Shown here one piece after another: positions 1 through 5,608 of a DNA stretch of 8,689 nt. The stretch's first letter is position 1; each line of letters opens with the position of its first letter. The DNA is from Chloroflexota bacterium (lineage in GTDB: Bacteria > Chloroflexota > UBA5177 > JANWHV01), in NCBI GenBank assembly GCA_025924845.1, contig JAICHN010000216.1, forward strand, positions 1 to 8,689. Direction: 5' to 3'. Below the pieces are notes generated by a model. That model saw nothing but the letters and a program-made list of their open reading frames with translations. It was not told the origin of the DNA and made no database searches. The position numbers and the translations under genes were made by a program.

Positions 1-44
1 AATCCGACTCGATAAGCTTGAGCGCTCATGCGTTTGCGGTGTCC

Positions 45-1379
45 TTATATAAGCTCGGGCGCGTTGCTCAGTACGCGGCCAATAATCTCAATCCCGCTCA
101 GCGCTTGCTCGCGGGTAATAACCAGGGGCGGGTTGATGCGAAGGGCGGACGCGCTCGGCATGACCAGAAGTCCCTCGGCCAGAAGCGCCGTGAAGATGCG
201 GCGCATATCCTCGCGGACCAGGGGAGTGCGGGTGGTTCGATCGCGGACCAATTCTACACCTAACAGGAGGCCGCGTCCACGCACCTCACCGACCAGCGGG
301 TTGTCGCTCGTGACCCGGCGCAGTTCGTTCAGCATGTACGCGCCAAGTTCCGCGGCGTGGCGGTCGAGCCGCTCTTCTTCCAGTACGGTAAGGGTGGCAA
401 GGGCGGCGGCACAGGCCAGGGCGTTTCCGCCGTAGCTGGAGCTGTTGCCGCTCGGCTTCGCCCACGGCTCGGAGCGCGCCACCGCTTCGCGAGCCGCGAT
501 GCCGCTGATCGGGAAACCGTTGCCGAAACCTTTCCCCATGATTAGAATGTCGGGCTCGACGCCGTCCTCATGCTGGAAGCCGAAGAAGCGGCCGGTGCGG
601 CAAAATCCGGTAATCATCTCATCCACGATCAAAAGGGCCTTCAGATCCCGTGCCGCCTTCTGTACTTCGCGGAGGAAGCCGACCGGAGGCACGATGTTAC
701 CGCCGCGCCCCTGTACCGGCTCAACGATAATGGCCGCGATTTCGCGGTTGCTGCCGTGTTCGACCGACTCACGGAGGAAATTCGTACAGGCCCGCGAGCA
801 TACGCCGCCACAATTGAACGGGCAGCGAAATGGATTAGCGTAAGGAACGGCATGCGTGCCGGGCGAGGGAAGGCCATAGCCGAACTGTTCACCTTCGGAG
901 AGCGGTCGAGTGCCCTCGGTTTTGCCATGGTAGCCGCCCCAGAATCCAACCACCGTGCTCTTACGGGTAGCGCAGCGGGCCAGGCGGAGTGCGGCCTCGA
1001 CAGCCTCGGCGCCACCGCTATAAAGCTGGATGCGGGTCAGGTGAGTGGGCAATTGGCGGCGCATCGTTTCGAGGAGCTCGACTCGGGGCACCGACGTGAA
1101 GCTGCCGGCGGCGAGTTTGCCCGCCTGCTCCGCTATGGCGGCAGCATGCCTCGGATGACCGTGGCCGATGCTTGCCACGCCGATCCCCGCCATGAAATCG
1201 ATCAGAGCGTTGCCGTCTACATCATAAAGGATGGCGCCTTCCCCATGTGAGAAGGAGACTCTGGCCCACTGTGTCACGCTCTGTAGGCCGGGAGCGATTA
1301 TGGCGCGTTCTCTGTCCCACAGGGCAAGCGAACACGGGCCGGGCACGGAAGTTACCAGGCGCGGAAAGGACCCCTGCAT
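45..1379 (-). CDS. Class III PLP-dependent aminotransferase (4-aminobutyrate/acetylornithine-type)
   Basis: Fold-type I, class III (omega) aminotransferase of 444 residues, full length for the family. It should move an amino group from an omega-amine or amino acid to a keto acid in the cytoplasm; the substrate cannot be read from sequence. Visible family features: SGGAEAVEAAL (121-131) for phosphate binding, GGYHGKT (148-154) for cofactor stacking, VEPVQG (219-224), IVDE with Asp253 for the pyridine nitrogen, GKGFGNGFPI (282-291) with Lys283 as the Schiff-base lysine, SYGGNALACAAAL (315-327) and RINPPLVIT (414-422). Residues 186-198 hold four cysteines (186, 190, 194, 198). The ATG is preceded by a weak AGGG 10 nt away, and the conserved PGPxSxALWxRE start lies just inside, so this start fits. 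The gene stands alone and diverges from rplI; 1-44 beyond its stop holds nothing beyond a 10-bp palindrome (19-28). The family is sure; the gabT/argD/other choice is not. Confidence 0.93.
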   Translation of the reverse strand: MQGSFPRLVTSVPGPCSLALWDRERAIIAPGLQSVTQWARVSFSHGEGAILYDVDGNALIDFMAGIGVASIGHGHPRHAAAIAEQAGKLAAGSFTSVPRVELLETMRRQLPTHLTRIQLYSGGAEAVEAALRLARCATRKSTVVGFWGGYHGKTEGTRPLSEGEQFGYGLPSPGTHAVPYANPFRCPFNCGGVCSRACTNFLRESVEHGSNREIAAIIVEPVQGRGGNIVPPVGFLREVQKAARDLKALLIVDEMITGFCRTGRFFGFQHEDGVEPDILIMGKGFGNGFPISGIAAREAVARSEPWAKPSGNSSSYGGNALACAAALATLTVLEEERLDRHAAELGAYMLNELRRVTSDNPLVGEVRGRGLLLGVELVRDRTTRTPLVREDMRRIFTALLAEGLLVMPSASALRINPPLVITREQALSGIEIIGRVLSNAPELI

Positions 1380-1409
1380 TTTGATTCTACCCTGCTCTTT
1401 TTGCTACTC

Positions 1410-1438
1410 AACGTAACATGCGTCCTACGGTGGGTCAA
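1410..1438 (-). promoter_or_regulatory. Candidate promoter of the aminotransferase gene
   Basis: Read on the minus strand, TTGACC (1438-1433, 5 of 6 to the -35 consensus) is followed after 17 bp by TACGTT (1415-1410), a poor -10. The start of transcription would be about 25 nt before the ATG. Spacing and position are right, but the -10 match is weak. Confidence 0.35.
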
Positions 1439-1449
1439 TCCACCCATCG
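1428..1449. promoter_or_regulatory. Palindromic candidate operator in the divergent intergenic region
   Basis: Two 8-bp half-sites, CGGTGGGT and ACCCATCG, are inverted around a 6-bp spacer with one mismatch. The element overlaps the candidate -35 of the minus-strand aminotransferase gene, where a bound regulator would block it. It could equally be chance in GC-rich DNA; no regulator gene is adjacent. Confidence 0.3.
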
Positions 1450-1541
1450 GGCGGGAAACGTTGCCAATCTTCCCTGGCGGCAAAGGCAAGCCTGAGCGCG
1501 AGTAAAGCATGGGATCCGTGGGCGGACGAAGTCCAGGGGCA

Positions 1542-1550
1542 TGCTACACT
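1542..1550 (+). promoter_or_regulatory. Extended -10 promoter of the rplI-dnaB operon
   Basis: TGCTACACT is an extended -10 (TG, one base, TACACT). No recognisable -35 sits 16-18 bp upstream, which is typical for extended -10 promoters. Transcription would start near 1557 and leave a leader of about 88 nt before rplI. A near-identical element, TGCTATACT, precedes the XRE gene at 8237, which supports both. Confidence 0.5.
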
Positions 1551-1580
1551 GGAGCCCTGTGATCGTTCATGGCGGGAGAG

Positions 1581-1606
1581 GTGGGTAAGCGTCTATACGG
1601 ACCCAC
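1581..1606 (+). promoter_or_regulatory. Hairpin in the rplI leader
   Basis: GTGGGT (1581-1586) pairs with ACCCAC (1601-1606), and CGT/ACG can pair inside the 14-nt loop. It lies in the predicted 5' leader of the operon, upstream of the rplI ribosome-binding site. It is a possible autoregulatory or stability element. It matches no riboswitch or known ribosomal-protein leader that I recognise. Confidence 0.25.
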
Positions 1607-1644
1607 GTTCCTGCCTTCACAATAGCAAAAGGGAGTTCGCGAGT

Positions 1645-2103
1645 ATGGTCAAGGTAGTGCTTACCCAGGATGTGGCAAGTCTCGGTAAGGCGGGAGAATT
1701 GAAGGAGGTGTCGCCGGGCTACATGCGAAACTTCTTGCTGCCGCGCAAAATGGCCGTGGCCGCCACCGCGTCGGAACTGAAAATGCTGGAGACGCGGCGC
1801 AACCAAATCGTGCGTAACCAGCAGAAGCTTCGTACTGAAGCCGAGCAGCTGAGCGGTCGGCTGGCCGAGGCGGCCCTGACCTTCCAGGTTCGGGTGGGTG
1901 AGCAGAATCGTCTGTTCGGCTCGATCACCAGTAAGGACATCGCCGACGAACTGGCGCGCACGGCCGGGATCACCATTGATCGACGCGATATTGAGCTGCC
2001 CGAGCCGCTGAAGACGCTCGGATCGTTCCAGGTGCCGGTGCGCCTTGGCCACGACGTGAAGGGTGCGATCAACGTGACGTTGCAGGAGGCGGGCACGGCG
2101 TGA
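1645..2103 (+). CDS. rplI: 50S ribosomal protein L9
   Basis: Large-subunit protein L9, 152 residues, the usual length. It binds 23S rRNA near the base of the L1 stalk and reaches out with its C-terminal domain to affect spacing of ribosomes and reading-frame fidelity. The N-terminal signature is clear: VVLTQDVASLGKAGELKEVSPGYMRNFLLP at residues 4-33 (key residues Gly14, Gly17, Val22, Gly25, Asn29, Leu32). A charged helix of about residues 40-75 links to a C-terminal domain with the LFGSITSKDIA motif (91-101). The start is supported by AAAGGGAG (1628-1635) 9 nt before the ATG. The stop overlaps the dnaB GTG start (GTGA, 2100-2103), so translation is coupled. In many bacteria rplI follows rpsF-ssb-rpsR; those genes are absent here, and rplI heads a replication operon. 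Confidence 0.97.
   Translation: MVKVVLTQDVASLGKAGELKEVSPGYMRNFLLPRKMAVAATASELKMLETRRNQIVRNQQKLRTEAEQLSGRLAEAALTFQVRVGEQNRLFGSITSKDIADELARTAGITIDRRDIELPEPLKTLGSFQVPVRLGHDVKGAINVTLQEAGTA
2084..2103 (+). promoter_or_regulatory. Ribosome-binding site and GTGA start/stop overlap that set the dnaB start
   Basis: A strong AGGAGG (2084-2089) inside the last rplI codons stands 10 nt before GTG at 2100. The GTGA quartet serves as dnaB start and rplI stop. This fixes a non-ATG start for dnaB and implies reinitiation by ribosomes finishing L9. Confidence 0.75.
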
Positions 2104-3443
2104 TAGCGGAGACTCGGGCCGGCGGCCTCGAAGACGATCTTCCGCGCAACCTCGAATCCGAGCAGGCAGTGTTGGGCAGTATTCTGCTCGACCGCGATGC
2201 GATTATCGAGGTAAGCGGCTTGCTCCGGCCCGACGATTTCGCCCATGACGCTCATGCGGCCATCTATAGAGTGATGGTCGACCTCTATGAGCAACGCAGG
2301 CCGGTCGACCTGGTCACGGTGGTGGAGGAGGTTGAGCGACGCGACCTCCTCCAACGCACCGGGGGTAGGGGCTATCTACTATCGCTGGTCGATGTCGTGC
2401 CAACGGCGCTGCATGTGGAGCACTATGCGCGGATCGTGGAGCGCAGCGCCATTCTCCGCCGGCTGATCTTCGCGGGGGGCCAGATTATGAGCCTGGGCCG
2501 GCGCGAGGGAATCGATGCCGACCAGGCGCTGGCCGAGGCCGAGGATACACTGCTCGGCGTTGCTCAGCGCCGGTCCACGGCCGGATTCGTGCCCATTACG
2601 GACATTCTCTCCAACATTCTTGAACGATTGGATTACGTTCACGCCAACCGAGGGGCGCTGGTCGGGGTGCCGACCGGGTATATCGACCTGGACAAGATCC
2701 TGGGCGGTCTGCAGCGCTCCGACCTGATCATTCTTGGGGCGCGGCCCGCCCACGGCAAGACAGGGCTCGCGCTGGGTGTGTGCCACAACGCCGCAATGCG
2801 CTACAAGCAACGCGTCGCGTTTTTCGCTTTGGAGATGTCAAAGGAGCAACTGGTCCAGCGCTTGCTCTGCATGCAAGGGCGGCTGGATAGCGGCCGGTTG
2901 CGGTCAGGCACGATTGACGACGATGAGTGGAATCGGTTGATCGAGGCGGCCACCGCGCTGTCGGAATGCAAGATTTTCATCGACGATTCGGCGGGCGTCA
3001 ATCCAAGCGAAATGCGAAACCGGGCTCGCCGCTTGCAAGCCGAGCAGGGACTGGATCTGATCGTAGTCGATTACCTGCAACTCATGCAGGGCCGGTCGTC
3101 CGAGAACCGAGTCCAGGAAATCAGCGGAATCTCCCGCGCCCTTAAAGTACTGGCGCGTGAGTTGAATATCCCGGTCCTGGCGCTTTCGCAGGTGTCGCGC
3201 GGCGTGGACGCGCGGGCGTCGCACGTGCCGCTGCTGTCCGACCTTCGGGAGAGCGGATCCATAGAGCAGGATGCGGACATCGTACTGTTTCTCTGCCGCG
3301 AGGAGATGTACGATCCGGAGACCGAGAAGCGTCACATTGCCGATGTCTATATCGCGAAGCATCGAAATGGACCGACCGGACATCTATCTCTGTACTACGA
3401 GCAGCAACATACACGTTTTCGCGATCTTGAGCCGCAACGATAA
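2100..3443 (+). CDS. dnaB: Replicative DNA helicase DnaB
   Basis: Hexameric 5'-3' helicase that unwinds DNA at the replication fork and recruits primase; 447 residues, normal length, no intein. Order: N-terminal helical domain (about 12-112, opening PRNLESEQAVLGSILL), linker with YVHANRGALVGVPTGY (179-194), then a RecA-like motor. Motifs: Walker A ARPAHGKT (214-221), catalytic glutamate in FFALEMSKEQL (Glu245), Walker B LIVVDYLQLM (320-329), ALSQ (361-364), DLRESGSIEQDAD (381-393), and the AKHRNGPTG loop (419-427) whose Arg422 acts in trans on a neighbouring subunit. His218 in the P-loop is less common than Met/Val/Gly there, but all catalytic residues are kept. Start is GTG with AGGAGG upstream. 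It overlaps rplI by 4 nt and the dnaD-like gene by 1 nt, and the loader is two genes downstream. Confidence 0.97.
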   Translation: MIAETRAGGLEDDLPRNLESEQAVLGSILLDRDAIIEVSGLLRPDDFAHDAHAAIYRVMVDLYEQRRPVDLVTVVEEVERRDLLQRTGGRGYLLSLVDVVPTALHVEHYARIVERSAILRRLIFAGGQIMSLGRREGIDADQALAEAEDTLLGVAQRRSTAGFVPITDILSNILERLDYVHANRGALVGVPTGYIDLDKILGGLQRSDLIILGARPAHGKTGLALGVCHNAAMRYKQRVAFFALEMSKEQLVQRLLCMQGRLDSGRLRSGTIDDDEWNRLIEAATALSECKIFIDDSAGVNPSEMRNRARRLQAEQGLDLIVVDYLQLMQGRSSENRVQEISGISRALKVLARELNIPVLALSQVSRGVDARASHVPLLSDLRESGSIEQDADIVLFLCREEMYDPETEKRHIADVYIAKHRNGPTGHLSLYYEQQHTRFRDLEPQR

Positions 3444-4183
3444 TGGCCGACGAGGAGGGGCGCGAGGGCGGCGCGGACGATGGCCCGGTCGGTACGACCC
3501 TACCGGATACCTTCTTCACGGTGCTGCTTCCCATCATAGAATCCATGCCGGAACTGAAGGTGACGCTGTATACGCGGCGGCTTTTGACCCGGCGCGGCGC
3601 TCGACGTGCCGTCTCGCTCGGCCAACTAGAGGCGGATCGCCTCTTGCTGCGCGCCCTGAAGCCTGTTCCGGGGCCCCGTCCGGCTGAAGAGACTTTACGC
3701 GAGGGCCTGGAATTCGCCGTGACCAGAGGTAGTCTGTTGCATCTCAAGCTGGGGGATTCCCCGGAGCCGCGACGGAGTTGGTATCTGCTGAATACGCCGG
3801 AAAACCAGGACTTGCTGCGGCAGTTGGGTCGCGGCGACATCGGCCCGAGCGAGGCGTTGGAGCAGGAGGTTGGCGACGTAGAGGTGGTGCGGGTCTACCG
3901 GCCGAACATTTTCACGCAGTACGAGCAAATGATCGGCGTTCTTACGCCCACGGTGGCGGATGGGTTGCGCGAGGCGGAAAAAGCGTATCCCGTGGAGTGG
4001 CTGACCGACGCGTTTGGACTGGCGGTAGAGTACAATAAGCGCAGTTGGGGCTACGTACAGGGCATACTCAAGCGGTGGGAAACCGAGGGAAGATCCATTG
4101 GAACCGATCGGGGACATTCTGAAGCGACTCTCGATTCAGAAAAATACACTTCCGGCAGGTACGGCCGTCTCGTCGAGTCGTGA
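3443..4183 (+). CDS. DnaD-domain primosomal/replication initiation protein
   Basis: Protein of 246 residues with a C-terminal DnaD-like domain at about 152-215. The diagnostic pattern is a Tyr-x3-Ile-Leu-x2-Trp motif, here YVQGILKRW (204-212), after helices containing FTQYEQMIG and AFGLAVEYNKRS. In Firmicutes, DnaD and DnaB proteins with this domain bind DNA and help deliver the helicase to origins and stalled forks; that role is inferred here from the domain and from location between helicase and loader. The N-terminal part (about 20-75, LPDTFFTVLLPIIESM onward) is plausibly the winged-helix domain of the family but is too divergent to prove. Residues 1-19 are acidic/glycine-rich. Start ATG shares one base with the dnaB stop (TAATG, 3441-3445) with no strong ribosome-binding site, so expression probably depends on coupling. 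The last 86 nt overlap the loader gene. Confidence 0.85.
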   Translation: MADEEGREGGADDGPVGTTLPDTFFTVLLPIIESMPELKVTLYTRRLLTRRGARRAVSLGQLEADRLLLRALKPVPGPRPAEETLREGLEFAVTRGSLLHLKLGDSPEPRRSWYLLNTPENQDLLRQLGRGDIGPSEALEQEVGDVEVVRVYRPNIFTQYEQMIGVLTPTVADGLREAEKAYPVEWLTDAFGLAVEYNKRSWGYVQGILKRWETEGRSIGTDRGHSEATLDSEKYTSGRYGRLVES

Positions 4184-4940
4184 CGACGAACCGGCATGCC
4201 CACGTTGCGGCGGGGCCGGGTTCTTGCGGGTTGACGTCGCGGTGGACGATCCCCGATTTGGGGAGTTAATTCGCTGCGACTGCAAGGAGCGCGAGGTGGC
4301 CGAGCAGCGAACGCGCCGCCTCAGGGAGAAGAGCAACCTCGCTGCCCTGCTCGGAATGACCTTCAACTCCTTCATGGTGGACGTGCCCCAGCGCACCGCA
4401 TATCAGCGCGCGCGCCAATTTGCCGAAACGCCGGACGGTTGGCTGGTGATCATGGGAGGCTATGGCACGGGCAAGACACATCTGGCGGCAGCGATCGGCA
4501 ACTACCGCCTTGCCCTCGGCGAGCCCGCCCTCTTCATGGTGGTGCCCGATCTGCTGGATCACCTGCGCTCGGCCTACGCCCCGGGCAGCGAGATGGGCTA
4601 CGACGAGTTGTTTGAGGCGGTGCGTCAAGCCCCCCTGCTCATCCTGGACGACCTTGGCACCCAGATCAGTACGCAGTGGGCACAGGAGAAGTTGTATCAG
4701 CTGTTCAATCACCGCTACACCTTCCGATTGCCGACGGTCTTCACCACCAACAGCTCGCTGGACGAGATTGGCGGCAGGCTCGCCTCGCGTATGTCGGACC
4801 CTCAAATAAGCTACTGTGTGACCATCGACGCCAACGACTTCCGGGGTGGCGCCGGCGGGCCGGGAAGCGAGCCGCCCACGGGCCGATCCTCGCGTAAACG
4901 TCAGGGGCGCCCCAACGTCGAGTACAGCGATCGGTTGTAG
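4098..4940 (+). CDS. DnaC/DnaI-like AAA+ helicase loader
   Basis: ATPase of 280 residues in the DnaC/DnaI/IstB-like AAA+ family, expected to open or escort the DnaB ring onto single-stranded DNA. An N-terminal metal-binding module has Cys34, Cys37, Cys60 and Cys62 (CPRCGGAG, then CDC), comparable to the zinc domain of Bacillus DnaI that contacts the helicase. AAA+ core: Walker A GGYGTGKT (120-127), Walker B LLILDDLG (180-187), sensor I TTNSS (216-220), and RLASRMSDP (227-235), the usual Arg-finger segment. A Gly/basic tail (250-280) follows. The start is TTG, chosen because GAGGGA (4085-4090) lies 7 nt upstream, the MEPIGDILKRL opening looks like the family's N-terminus, and the next ATG (codon 87) would remove the cysteine module. 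It overlaps the dnaD-like gene by 86 nt in another frame. IstB of transposons is unlikely, as no transposase is present. Confidence 0.9.
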   Translation: MEPIGDILKRLSIQKNTLPAGTAVSSSRDDEPACPRCGGAGFLRVDVAVDDPRFGELIRCDCKEREVAEQRTRRLREKSNLAALLGMTFNSFMVDVPQRTAYQRARQFAETPDGWLVIMGGYGTGKTHLAAAIGNYRLALGEPALFMVVPDLLDHLRSAYAPGSEMGYDELFEAVRQAPLLILDDLGTQISTQWAQEKLYQLFNHRYTFRLPTVFTTNSSLDEIGGRLASRMSDPQISYCVTIDANDFRGGAGGPGSEPPTGRSSRKRQGRPNVEYSDRL

Positions 4941-4970
4941 GTCCCGCCCGACCGCGTCCCCGCGAACTGA

Positions 4971-5000
4971 TTGACATGACTTAGGCTGGGACACCATACT
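4971..5000 (+). promoter_or_regulatory. Sigma70-type promoter for the 146-residue protein and secDF
   Basis: TTGACA (4971-4976) is a perfect -35. CATACT (4995-5000) matches 4 of 6 at -10, with an 18-bp spacer. Transcription would start near 5007, about 60 nt before the ATG at 5069. No promoter of similar quality is visible between 5509 and secD, so the small gene and secDF are probably co-transcribed. Confidence 0.6.
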
Positions 5001-5068
5001 GAATGGTGCGGCGCGGCTGCCCATTGCCGCGAGGCCGTTAGCTTCTGCCGAGAGGATCATTCCCACAC

Positions 5069-5509
5069 ATGCGTCGGCGCGACATTCCGCGATGGTTTCG
5101 TACCGCACTGGTTTTCCTCGCCTCGCTCCAAGCGGCGCGGGCGGGGTCGGTGGAGGCGCAAAACCTGGGCAATCATCGGGTGGAACGGGCGACCGCCGCC
5201 TTGGCTCCGCGTGAGCCGCTTCCCTCGATCAGAGTGGCGGCGCCGGTCGTGTTGGCCCTGGCCCCCACAGTCGCCGTGGTTGAGGCGCCGCGCGCCGTGG
5301 CGCATGCCGCAAATGTAGCGGTGCCGCGCGCCGAGCCGGCGGCTTCGTCTCCCGCCAGCCACGACGCCATGGCCGCTGACGGGTGGCGACCGGCGGTGTA
5401 TCGCGAGGAGATTTGGGTACCGCGCGGTTCAGGCGCTGCCCTCGCGCTGCCTCCGGCGCGTGGTCCCTACCAGGCGCGCGCGCCCTGTTTGGTGCCCAAC
5501 GGCAACTGA
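5069..5509 (+). CDS. Signal-peptide protein upstream of secDF; candidate Sec-monitoring arrest peptide
   Basis: I recognise no family for this 146-residue protein. Residues 1-25 look like a Sec signal: basic start (Arg2-4, Arg8, Arg11), hydrophobic ALVFLASL (13-20), and an Ala-Arg-Ala cleavage site before Gly26. Residues 40-100 are a low-complexity Ala/Pro/Val linker. The C-terminus is richer in Trp, Tyr, Arg and Pro, and has IWVPRG (115-120), PPARGPYQ (128-135) and Arg-Ala-Pro-Cys (137-140), ending six residues later. Known arrest peptides that regulate Sec genes (SecM, VemP, RAPP-type ApdA/ApdP) share this plan: signal sequence, linker, C-terminal stall motif, Sec gene next downstream. The arrest role is inferred from plan and position only. 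AGAGGA (5051-5056) lies 12 nt before the ATG. Third-position G/C and the signal-like start support a real gene; an ordinary small secreted protein remains possible. Confidence 0.7.
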   Translation: MRRRDIPRWFRTALVFLASLQAARAGSVEAQNLGNHRVERATAALAPREPLPSIRVAAPVVLALAPTVAVVEAPRAVAHAANVAVPRAEPAASSPASHDAMAADGWRPAVYREEIWVPRGSGAALALPPARGPYQARAPCLVPNGN

Positions 5510-5520
5510 TCCGGCGGGAC

Positions 5521-5599
5521 GGCCCCAACAGCGAGGGCCGCTCCCGCGCCGTGGTACGTGGGGTTGGGGCCAACGCGCTCCTTTCAGCGCTTTTAAGGA
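5521..5599 (+). promoter_or_regulatory. Inverted repeats in the secD leader around its ribosome-binding site
   Basis: This 99-nt gap holds a perfect 9-bp inverted repeat, GGCCCCAAC (5521-5529) and GTTGGGGCC (5563-5571), starting 12 nt after the upstream stop. Next comes GCGCT/AGCGC (5575-5579/5586-5590) followed by TTTT. Finally TCCTT (5579-5583) can pair with the secD ribosome-binding site AAGGA (5595-5599). The last two helices exclude each other, as expected for a switch between hidden and free secD start. CCCAAC inside the upstream gene's last codons (5495-5500) can compete for the same GTTGGG. Pairings are seen; function is inferred. Confidence 0.45.
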
Positions 5600-5608
5600 T
5601 GCATATCG

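Noticed and set aside
570..1250. 226-codon open frame on the plus strand
   Set aside because: It is opposite the aminotransferase, whose catalytic motifs are intact on the minus strand.
1593..1599. CTATACG as a second -10 for rplI
   Set aside because: No TG extension and no -35 at a usable distance; it also lies within the leader hairpin.
4098..4940. IstB transposition helper
   Set aside because: No IstA-type transposase or terminal repeats, and the N-terminal cysteine module and the dnaB/dnaD context fit a helicase loader.
4953..4964. CGCG-TCCC-CGCG hairpin after the loader gene
   Set aside because: Only a 4-bp stem with no T-run; too weak to call a terminator.
4266..5108. 280-codon open frame on the minus strand
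   Set aside because: It is opposite the helicase loader and crosses the promoter region; no domain is recognisable, and the plus strand has clear AAA+ motifs.
5473..5484. 12-bp self-complementary GC run in the RAP codons, and a possible 8-of-9 long-range pairing with 5574-5582
   Set aside because: Alternating GC codons for Ala-Arg-Ala give such pairings easily; not safe to list as a structure without folding and covariation.
5599..5601. ATG at 5599 as the secD start
   Set aside because: It is not in the secD frame and overlaps the ribosome-binding site; ATG at 5609 is correctly spaced.
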